From positions 15,025 through 21,601 of the forward strand of contig OKRF01000024.1 of the NCBI GenBank assembly GCA_900290315.1: a DNA stretch of 6,577 nucleotides. The letters run 5' to 3'. Shown here piece by piece: positions 1-5,211 of this stretch; position 1 is the first letter of the stretch, and every line of letters starts with the position of its first letter. The notes under the pieces were generated by a model that ran no database searches, was not told where the DNA came from, and worked only from the letters and a program-made list of their open reading frames with translations. This DNA comes from Candidatus Sulfopaludibacter sp. SbA3 (GTDB lineage Bacteria > Acidobacteriota > Terriglobia > Bryobacterales > Bryobacteraceae). Both the position numbers and the translations under genes were made by a program.

Positions 1-55
1 TGCTTACGCGCGCGGCTCCGCAAGCAAGTCGGAGCCGCGACCGTTAGGGAGCGCA
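1..55. repeat. GC-rich hairpin repeat, probable dispersed REP-like element
   Basis: Positions 11-20 (CGCGGCTCCG) and 30-39 (CGGAGCCGCG) form a perfect 10-bp inverted repeat around a 9-nt loop (21-29). A second, mutually exclusive pairing is possible between 1-5 (TGCTT) and 22-26 (AAGCA). There is no T-run after the stem, so it does not look like an intrinsic terminator for a gene to the left. From memory, near-identical GC-rich segments recur between genes in Solibacter-like acidobacterial genomes, and their spurious translations end in peptides like NGRGSDLLAEPRA. I could not search for this. The element ends close to the start region of sco and may supply its upstream sequence. The hairpin is seen directly; the boundaries and the dispersed nature are inferred. 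Confidence 0.55.
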
Positions 56-145
56 TGCCTTCGTTTCGCAATCGGCCTCTGTCTGACGACTCTCGCCACG
101 TTCGCGCAGCCGGGACAACCGGCGCCGGCGCAACCATCACTTAGC
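2..145 (+). other. In-frame upstream extension of sco encoding a signal peptide
   Basis: The sco reading frame has no stop codon between base 2 and the first ATG at 146. Bases 59-121 translate in that frame to LRFAIGLCLTTLATFAQPGQP, which has a positive residue, a hydrophobic core of about 14 residues and a plausible cleavage site near TFA-QPG. It is followed by a Pro/Ala/Gln-rich linker. This is what a periplasmic Sco protein should begin with. No ATG, GTG or TTG is in frame here, so the start codon is either left of the window or lost. Out of frame by one base, an ATG at 55 is preceded by AGGGAG (46-51). Removing one C at 58/59 would join that ATG to the signal peptide as M-LRFAIGL. The hairpin repeat overlaps the first part of this stretch, so codons before about 53 may not be genuine coding sequence. 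Confidence 0.6.
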
Positions 146-922
146 ATGCAGGACAGCAATCTGAAACCGGCCCTACCGGGCGCGCTGCAAGGCGTCGGCA
201 TCGATCAAAAGCTCGATCAGCAAATTCCCCTGCAACTCACATTCAAAGACGAAGCGGGACGCGCCGTGCCGCTGGGCAGCTTCTTTCAAACCGGGAAGCC
301 CGTGATTCTGGCGCCGGTCTATTACCGCTGCCCCATGTTGTGCACGCAAATCCTGACGGGCCTGGAGAGCGCGCTCAAGGCTGTCTCTTTCAACCCCGGG
401 CAGGATTTCGAAGTGGTCGCGGTGAGCTTCGACCCCAAAGACACGCCCGAGCTGGCGGCTGCTAAAAAGCAGACGTATCTGAAGCGCTACGGCCGGCCCA
501 ACTCGGCCAACGGCTGGCATTTTCTGACGGGCGAAGAGGCCCACATCAAGCCGTTCATGGATAGCATCGGCTTCCACTACAAGTACGACCCGAAGACGGA
601 TCAATACGCGCATGCCAGCGCCATCATGGTGGTGACGCCGGACGGGCGGGTCTCGAAATATTTCTATGGCGTGGAGTACTCGCCGCGCGACATCCGGCTG
701 GGACTGGTGGAGGCGTCGGCCAACAAGATCGGCACTCCGGTGGACGCCATTCTGCTGTTCTGCTACCACTATGACCCGGCCACCGGCAGGTACGGCGCGC
801 TGGCGATGAACATGGTGCGATTCGGCGGCGCAGCCTTCGTGCTCTTCGGCGGCGTGTTCCTGTTGATTGCCTTCCGCCGCGATGTGCGGCACCACAAACA
901 AGCATTGAGACGGGTTGGATAA
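146..922 (+). CDS. sco: SCO1/SenC family copper chaperone for cytochrome oxidase (N-terminus unresolved)
   Basis: Thioredoxin-fold Sco protein that delivers copper to, or reduces, the CuA site of oxidase subunit II on the outer face of the membrane. Counting from the ATG at 146 (258 aa), the Cu-binding motif is YYRCPMLC with C62 and C66, and the distal ligand is H156 (YAHAS). The Sco-typical VSFDPKDTPE lies at about 94-102. A hydrophobic helix at about 226-243 (GGAAFVLFGGVFLLIAF) followed by a basic tail gives a C-terminal membrane anchor; classical Sco1 is anchored at its N-terminus instead. The ATG at 146 has no Shine-Dalgarno sequence, and a signal peptide is encoded in frame upstream, so 146 is only the first available start and the true protein is probably about 30 or more residues longer. 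The stop TAA lies 9 nt before coxB, which fits a role in assembling that subunit. Function is confident; the start is not. Confidence 0.9.
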   Translation: MQDSNLKPALPGALQGVGIDQKLDQQIPLQLTFKDEAGRAVPLGSFFQTGKPVILAPVYYRCPMLCTQILTGLESALKAVSFNPGQDFEVVAVSFDPKDTPELAAAKKQTYLKRYGRPNSANGWHFLTGEEAHIKPFMDSIGFHYKYDPKTDQYAHASAIMVVTPDGRVSKYFYGVEYSPRDIRLGLVEASANKIGTPVDAILLFCYHYDPATGRYGALAMNMVRFGGAAFVLFGGVFLLIAFRRDVRHHKQALRRVG

Positions 923-931
923 AAGTTCGCG

Positions 932-1879
932 ATGGGAAAACTACCTCTATTTCCGGAACAGGCTTCGACGTTCGCGCCCGACGTGGACCATTTGCTCTTC
1001 TTCCTGCTGGCGGTTGCGGCATTCTTCACAATCGCCATTTTCGGCGCGATCTTTTATTTCGCCGTCCGCTACCGGCGCCGCTCGGAGCAGGAACTGCCGC
1101 GCCACGTGCATACCGGTCTGGCGCTCGAAATTGTGTGGAGCGTGATTCCCTTCGGCCTGACCATGATCATGTTCACCTGGGGCGCATCCATCTTCTTCCG
1201 GGAGAGCCGTCCGCCGGACGATGCCCTGCCCATTTACGTTGTCGGCAAGCAGTGGATGTGGAAATTGCAGCACCTGGAAGGGCAGCGGGAGATCAACGAA
1301 CTGCACGTGCCGCTGGGGCGATCCATCAAGCTGACCATGACCAGCGAAGACGTGATTCACAGCTTCTTCGTGCCGGCCTTCCGCACCAAGCAGGACGTGG
1401 TTCCAGGCCGCTATTCCACCACCTGGTGGAAGCCTACCAAGGCGGGCAAATATCACCTGTTCTGCGCCGAGTATTGCGGCACCAAGCACTCCGGCATGAT
1501 CGGCTGGATCTATGTGATGGAGCCGCAGGATTATCAGAAATGGCTCAGCGGCGGCGCGGCCACGGGCACGCTGGCCGAAAACGGCGAGAAGCTGTTCCAG
1601 GACCTGGCGTGCACCAATTGCCACAAAGCGGACGGTTCGGGCCGATGCCCCAGCCTGGTGGGAGTATTCGGAAAAGATGTGAAGCTGTCGGATGGCAAGA
1701 TCGTGAAGGCGGACGAGGCCTATATCCGCGAGTCCATTCTTCAGCCCAACGCCAAAATTGTGGCCGGTTATCAGCCGGTGATGCCCACCTTCCAGGGTCT
1801 GGTGACGGAGGAAGGCGTTTTGAGTTTGATTGAGTATGTGAAGTCGCTGGGCGAAAAGCCGGCGGCTGAAAAACGTTAG
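932..1879 (+). CDS. coxB: Cytochrome c oxidase subunit II with fused C-terminal cytochrome c (caa3-type)
   Basis: This subunit accepts electrons and passes them to subunit I through the binuclear CuA centre on the outer side of the membrane. Two transmembrane helices (about 20-45 and 63-87) are followed by the cupredoxin domain (about 100-200). CuA ligands are visible: H143 (VIHSFFVP), then C178, E180, C182, H186 and M189 in FCAEYCGTKHSGM. The aromatic stretch GKQWMWKLQH (about 105-114) matches the electron-entry region of the family. After a Gly/Ala linker (about 206-215) comes a class I cytochrome c domain with CTNCH at 227-231 and a probable Met ligand M284 (QPVMPTFQG). This fusion defines caa3-type oxidases. 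The 315-aa length suits the fused form. The ATG at 932 lies 9 nt after the sco stop with only a weak ribosome site, so translation may be coupled. C239 (GRCPSL) is an extra cysteine where a glycine is more usual. Confidence 0.97.
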   Translation: MGKLPLFPEQASTFAPDVDHLLFFLLAVAAFFTIAIFGAIFYFAVRYRRRSEQELPRHVHTGLALEIVWSVIPFGLTMIMFTWGASIFFRESRPPDDALPIYVVGKQWMWKLQHLEGQREINELHVPLGRSIKLTMTSEDVIHSFFVPAFRTKQDVVPGRYSTTWWKPTKAGKYHLFCAEYCGTKHSGMIGWIYVMEPQDYQKWLSGGAATGTLAENGEKLFQDLACTNCHKADGSGRCPSLVGVFGKDVKLSDGKIVKADEAYIRESILQPNAKIVAGYQPVMPTFQGLVTEEGVLSLIEYVKSLGEKPAAEKR

Positions 1880-1883
1880 ACAT

Positions 1884-3509
1884 ATGATTACCGCAGCGGT
1901 ACAAGAACGCGAGCATTACTTAAACGCCAGCTACGGCATCAAATCGTGGCTTCTTACTAAGGACCACAAGCGCATCGGGCTGCTGTATCTCGCCACCATC
2001 ACCCTGTTCTTCTTCCTGGGCGGCGCCTTTGCCACGCTGATTCGCGTGGAACTGCTGACTCCGCAAGGCGACTTAGTCTCCTCGGAGACTTACAACAAAC
2101 TCTTCACCATGCACGGTGTTGCCATGGTGTTCTTCTTTCTGATTCCCTCCATACCCGCCACGCTGGGCAATTTCTTCCTGCCCATGATGATCGGTGCGCG
2201 CGACCTGGCGTTTCCGCGCATCAACCTGTTGAGCTGGTATCTGCTGGTGATTGGCGGACTGTTCAGCCTGTTCGCCATGCTGGCCGGCGGAGTCGATACC
2301 GGCTGGACATTCTACACGCCTTACAGTACGTCGTATTCAAACACCTGGGTCATCGCGACCGCGCTGGGGATCTTCATCGCGGGGTTCTCGTCAATCCTAA
2401 CCGGGCTGAATTTTATCGTCACCGTGCACCGCATGCGCGCGCCAGGTATGACGTGGTTCCGCATGCCTCTGTTCGTGTGGGCCAACTACGCCACCAGCCT
2501 GATTCAGGTGCTGGGTACTCCGGTGCTGGCAGTGACCATCGTGCTGGTGTTCTGCGAGCGCGTCTTCCACATCGGCATCTTCGACCCGGCACTGGGTGGC
2601 GATCCGGTTCTGTTCCAGCACCTCTTCTGGTTCTACTCGCACCCGGCGGTGTACATCATGGTGCTGCCGGCCATGGGGGTGATCAGCGAACTGGTGTCGG
2701 TATTTTCGCGCAAGCCGGTGTTCGGCTACGGCTTCGTGGCGTTTTCCAGTGTGGCCATCGCGGTGCTCGGTTTCCTGGTGTGGGGCCATCACCTGTTTGT
2801 CAGCACGCAATCGGTATACGCCGGCATGGTGTTTTCGTTCCTGAGTTACTTTGTGGCCATCCCATCGGCTATCAAGGTTTTTAACTGGACCGCCACGTTG
2901 TACAAAGGCTCGATCTCTTTCGATACCCCCATGCTTTATGCGTTCGGCTTCATCGGGCTGTTCACCATCGGAGGACTGACGGGGCTGTTCGTGGCATCAC
3001 TGGGCATCGACGTCCACGTGACCGACACTTACTTCGTGATCGCCCACTTCCACTACATCATGGTGGGCGGGACCATCATGGCGTACTTGGGCGGGCTGCA
3101 TTATTGGTGGCCGAAGATGACAGGCCGCATGTATCCCGAAGCGTGGGCCAAGCTTTCGGCGCTGGTGATCTTCCTGGGCTTCAACCTGACTTTCTTCCCG
3201 CAGTTCATTCTGGGCTATCTGGGAATGCCGCGCCGCTATCATGTGTATCCGCCGGAATTTCAAGTGCTGCACGTGCTATCCACCGCGGGCGCCAGCGTGC
3301 TGGCCGTGGGGTACATGATGCCCATGATCTATTTCATCTGGTCGCTGCGCTACGGCAAGGTCGCGGTGGCCAATCCGTGGGGTGCGACTGGGCTGGAATG
3401 GAAGACGGCCTCGCCGCCGCCGCTGCACAATTTCGACGAGACTCCTGTGGTCACGCACGAGGCCTACGACTACAGCACCGTCATGGGCGAGGTGATCGAA
3501 GTTGGCTAA
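1884..3509 (+). CDS. coxA: Cytochrome c oxidase subunit I, A2-type heme-copper oxidase
   Basis: Catalytic subunit that reduces O2 to water and pumps protons; an integral membrane protein with about 12 helices over 541 aa. All metal ligands are present: H77 (TMHG) and H390 for low-spin heme a; H388 for heme a3 (IAHFHYIMVGG); H253, H302 and H303 for CuB (YSHPAVY, WGHH). Y257 is placed to form the His-Tyr crosslink with H253. The K-channel lysine is K331 (AIKVFNW). IGARDLAFPRIN (103-114) is the conserved helix III region. Helix VI reads Y251-S252-H-P-A-V-Y, lacking the D-channel glutamate of A1 enzymes (GHPEVY); the YS pair replaces it in A2 enzymes such as Thermus caa3. The ATG lies 4 nt after the coxB stop with no clear Shine-Dalgarno sequence, again suggesting coupling. 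The last 8 nt overlap coxC. No truncation or missing ligand is seen. Confidence 0.98.
   Translation: MITAAVQEREHYLNASYGIKSWLLTKDHKRIGLLYLATITLFFFLGGAFATLIRVELLTPQGDLVSSETYNKLFTMHGVAMVFFFLIPSIPATLGNFFLPMMIGARDLAFPRINLLSWYLLVIGGLFSLFAMLAGGVDTGWTFYTPYSTSYSNTWVIATALGIFIAGFSSILTGLNFIVTVHRMRAPGMTWFRMPLFVWANYATSLIQVLGTPVLAVTIVLVFCERVFHIGIFDPALGGDPVLFQHLFWFYSHPAVYIMVLPAMGVISELVSVFSRKPVFGYGFVAFSSVAIAVLGFLVWGHHLFVSTQSVYAGMVFSFLSYFVAIPSAIKVFNWTATLYKGSISFDTPMLYAFGFIGLFTIGGLTGLFVASLGIDVHVTDTYFVIAHFHYIMVGGTIMAYLGGLHYWWPKMTGRMYPEAWAKLSALVIFLGFNLTFFPQFILGYLGMPRRYHVYPPEFQVLHVLSTAGASVLAVGYMMPMIYFIWSLRYGKVAVANPWGATGLEWKTASPPPLHNFDETPVVTHEAYDYSTVMGEVIEVG
3489..3495 (+). promoter_or_regulatory. Shine-Dalgarno sequence for the TTG start of coxC
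   Basis: GAGGTGA lies inside the last codons of coxA, 6 nt before the TTG at 3502. It is a 7-base match to the anti-Shine-Dalgarno end of 16S rRNA at good spacing, and it is what fixes the non-ATG start of coxC. It is the clearest ribosome site in the oxidase operon. Confidence 0.75.
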
Positions 3510-4167
3510 TCACGCGCACGAGGAAACGCTTGCGCTGCGCGAGCAGTTCGACACCGCCGAACAGCAGAAGGATGCCTCCACGCTGGGGATGTGGATCTTC
3601 CTCATCACGGAAATCATGTTCTTCGGCGGGATGTTTCTGGCGTACACCATCTACCGCTCCACCTATGCTGACGTCTTCGCGGCATGCTCCAGCAGCTTGA
3701 ACGTGTACATCGGCGCGGCCAACACGGTGGTGCTGCTCTGCAGCAGTTTCACCATGGTACTGGCTGTGCGTGCGGCGCAGTTGGGCAGGCAGGGCGCGAT
3801 TGTCTTCAACCTGATCCTGACGCTGTTTCTCGGGTTTATCTTCCTGGGAGTGAAGGCTTACGAGTGGAACGAGAAGTTCGTGGAGCATCACATTCCCGGC
3901 CCCGGCTTCCACTTCGAAGGCATCACGCAGCAGGGTCCCGCACAGCTTTTCTTCTCGCTGTATTTCGCCATGACGGGCTTGCACGCCCTGCACATGGTGA
4001 TTGGCGCCGGGATTCTCTCCTGGCTCATCTGGAAGGCCCGGAAGGGCACCTTCACGGCCGATTATATGACCCCGGTGGACGTTGCCGGGCTGTATTGGCA
4101 CTTCGTCGATATCATCTGGATTTTCCTTTTCCCGCTGCTTTACTTGATTGACAGGCACATGAAATGA
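3502..4167 (+). CDS. coxC: Cytochrome c oxidase subunit III (five-helix form)
   Basis: Non-catalytic core subunit that packs against subunit I and is thought to protect it from turnover inactivation and to aid proton uptake. At 221 aa it has about five hydrophobic helices (roughly 29-50, 68-92, 98-118, 148-174, 195-216), as in caa3 and quinol oxidases, where the first two helices of the seven-helix form are absent. Family signatures are LGMWIFLITEIMFFGG (28-43), GVKAYEW (116-122), MTGLHALHM (157-165) and GLYWHFVDIIWIFLFPLLYL (196-215). The start is a TTG, chosen because of the strong GAGGTGA 6 nt upstream and the charged cytosolic N-terminus it gives; no better in-frame start precedes helix 1. 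The gene overlaps coxA by 8 nt and coxD by 4 nt (ATGA), pointing to translational coupling and balanced subunit amounts. Confidence 0.96.
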   Translation: MANHAHEETLALREQFDTAEQQKDASTLGMWIFLITEIMFFGGMFLAYTIYRSTYADVFAACSSSLNVYIGAANTVVLLCSSFTMVLAVRAAQLGRQGAIVFNLILTLFLGFIFLGVKAYEWNEKFVEHHIPGPGFHFEGITQQGPAQLFFSLYFAMTGLHALHMVIGAGILSWLIWKARKGTFTADYMTPVDVAGLYWHFVDIIWIFLFPLLYLIDRHMK

Positions 4168-4463
4168 GCGAGCACATCGATAGCGTCAAAACGTACGCAC
4201 TGGTCTTCGCCGCCCTGATTTTCGCGACGCTCGCGACCACGGCGGTGGCATTCGTGGACCTGGGTCCCTTCAGCGTGGTGGTGGCCCTGGTCATCGCCGT
4301 CTGCAAGATGCTGCTGGTGGCCCTGTTCTTCATGCACGTGCGCCACAGCACAAAGCTCACGCGCCTGGTGCTGCTGGGCGCGCTGATGTGGCTGGGCATC
4401 CTGATTCTGCTGACGCTGACGGACTTCAGCACGCGCGGCGTGCTGGGCGTTCCAGGAAGGTAG
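4164..4463 (+). CDS. coxD: Cytochrome c oxidase subunit IV family protein
   Basis: Small membrane subunit (99 aa) of bacterial caa3/bo3-type oxidases, of the prokaryotic subunit IV family, which contacts subunits I and III and stabilises the complex. Three hydrophobic helices are visible at about 11-30, 36-57 and 66-86. The middle one ends in the family signature KMLLVALFFMHVRHS (48-62), and the last ends in LTLTDFSTR. It starts with an ATG that overlaps the coxC stop as ATGA and lacks a strong ribosome site of its own, so it is probably translated by termination-reinitiation. It is the last gene of the operon; its stop lies only 12 nt from the stop of the convergent toxin gene, and I find no convincing terminator between them. 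Confidence 0.92.
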   Translation: MSEHIDSVKTYALVFAALIFATLATTAVAFVDLGPFSVVVALVIAVCKMLLVALFFMHVRHSTKLTRLVLLGALMWLGILILLTLTDFSTRGVLGVPGR

Positions 4464-4475
4464 GACTCTTGTCAG

Positions 4476-4913
4476 TTAGACTCGTGCTGGATCGAGTGCA
4501 GTAATCCCGGGAAAGCGCTTGAAGTGACCAGTATTGAAGGTCAGGATGTTCGACACCGAATGCACGTGCATGAGCGCCACCAGGTGGGCATCGTGAGTCT
4601 GCTTCCCTGAAATCGCGAGGGACGTAACAAGTTCCTGCCACATCTCAACCACAGCGGGACCGGACGGCAGCAGCAGGAAGAATCGCCGCAAGTTGGCGAG
4701 TTCGCTTGCGGCCCGACTAGCGGTCATGCCAAGGCCGTTATCGTCGCGGGAGCGTGTTGCCACGGCCCAGAACTCTATGAGGTTCTGCGGCGCGACGCAA
4801 AGTGCATCACCCAGAAGCCGGAGCGTAGTCAGGGAGTTCTCGGCGGCAGAATAATGCGGATGGTCAGGGTAAAGCGAGCGCAGCAAAACGTTGGTGTCGG
4901 CTAGGATCAGCAT
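4476..4913 (-). CDS. vapC: PIN-domain toxin, VapC-like ribonuclease
   Basis: Probable toxin of a type II toxin-antitoxin pair; VapC PIN-domain proteins are Mg2+-dependent RNases that cleave tRNA or rRNA when the antitoxin is degraded. The 145-aa protein is a single PIN domain. Acidic active-site residues are D6 (ILADTNVLLR), E47 (PQNLIEFWAV) and D108 (THDAHLVAL). The C-terminal strand-loop is ILTFNTGHFKRFPGI (123-137), where the fourth PIN acid found in many relatives appears as N127 or H130; this variation is common in the family and does not prove inactivity. The ATG directly follows the vapB stop (TAAATG, no gap), so translation is likely coupled to the antitoxin. No clear Shine-Dalgarno sequence is seen. 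The RNA target cannot be told from sequence. Confidence 0.88.
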   Translation of the reverse strand: MLILADTNVLLRSLYPDHPHYSAAENSLTTLRLLGDALCVAPQNLIEFWAVATRSRDDNGLGMTASRAASELANLRRFFLLLPSGPAVVEMWQELVTSLAISGKQTHDAHLVALMHVHSVSNILTFNTGHFKRFPGITALDPARV

Positions 4914-5174
4914 TTAAAGGCCGCGGTCACCGTAGATAGACTCACGGCTTATGGCCTCATCCGGCAGCAGCGGGAGGTTATCGGAGGCATGGCTTCGTGT
5001 CCATGCCTTGAACTCGCGAACCCATTCTCCCGGGGATAGCTCCGCAGCCGGGCCTGATGGTTGGAGGGCGATCAAAAGGTCACGGACCAACTCGTCGAGC
5101 GACACGCCCTTCGCCTGGGCTTCGGCCAGAAATGCTTGCTCGACGTTAGGCGGTAGGTTCAACGTGACAGTCAC
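4914..5174 (-). CDS. vapB: VapB-like antitoxin of the VapBC module
   Basis: An 86-aa protein encoded immediately upstream of the PIN toxin. The N-terminus (MTVTLNLPPNVEQAFLAEAQ) has the short strand plus helix layout of ribbon-helix-helix-like DNA-binding antitoxins, followed by a helix with LDELVRDLL (26-34). The C-terminal tail LPLLPDEAISRESIYGDRGL is typical of antitoxin segments that bind PIN toxins. It should neutralise VapC and repress its own promoter. The start is GTG at 5174 (complement), the only start codon in this frame after a TAA upstream, and it has a Shine-Dalgarno sequence GAGGT 7 nt away. It lies 37 nt after the permease stop on the same strand. The family call rests on layout, tail motif and toxin linkage rather than on a strongly recognised domain. 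Confidence 0.82.
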   Translation of the reverse strand: MTVTLNLPPNVEQAFLAEAQAKGVSLDELVRDLLIALQPSGPAAELSPGEWVREFKAWTRSHASDNLPLLPDEAISRESIYGDRGL

Positions 5175-5181
5175 ACGGGAT

Positions 5182-5186
5182 ACCTC
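5182..5186 (-). promoter_or_regulatory. Shine-Dalgarno sequence for the GTG start of vapB
   Basis: On the complement strand this reads GAGGT, with 7 nt to the GTG at 5174. It supports the non-ATG start, since no ATG or TTG is in frame between the upstream TAA and this codon. Confidence 0.6.
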
Positions 5187-5187
5187 A

Positions 5188-5202
5188 CTACCTATAGGAT
5201 AG
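5188..5202. promoter_or_regulatory. Candidate vapBC operator: palindrome in front of vapB
   Basis: CCTATAGG at 5191-5198 is a perfect 8-bp palindrome. CTA (5188-5190) and TAG (5200-5202) extend it with one extra base in the right arm. It sits 13 to 27 nt upstream of the vapB start in the 37-nt gap after the permease gene, is more AT-rich than its surroundings, and contains a -10-like TATAGG. VapB-type antitoxins usually bind inverted repeats overlapping their own promoter, so this is where an operator would be expected. No -35 box at normal spacing was found. The palindrome is seen; the function is inferred. Confidence 0.4.
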
Positions 5203-5211
5203 CGTTAAAAC

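Noticed and set aside
55..144. Short ORF from ATG 55 to TAG 142-144 as a leader peptide
   Set aside because: It encodes 29 residues with no feature of interest, and the +1 frame over the same bases encodes a convincing signal peptide, so a disturbed sco start is the better reading.
4..201. 65-codon open frame on the - strand across the left edge
   Set aside because: It reads through the hairpin repeat and the antisense of the sco leader; its repeat-derived C-terminus is the kind of spurious peptide such repeats give.
173..901. Long open frame on the - strand opposite sco (242 codons)
   Set aside because: It mirrors the codons of a well-supported Sco gene, is rich in Arg/His/Gln/Ala as expected from GC-rich antisense frames, and has no recognisable motif.
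947..1624. Long open frame on the - strand opposite coxB (225 codons)
   Set aside because: Antisense shadow of a gene with all CuA and heme c ligands; its composition is low-information and its end follows the bias of the sense codons.
3481..4158. Long open frame on the - strand opposite coxC (225 codons)
   Set aside because: Shadow of coxC; full of Glu/Gln/His/Arg where the sense strand encodes membrane helices, with no domain and no upstream signals.
4480..4497. Possible terminator hairpin between coxD and vapC
   Set aside because: Only a 5-bp stem (ACTCG/CGAGT) with an 8-nt loop and no T-run on either strand; it also lies within the vapC coding end.
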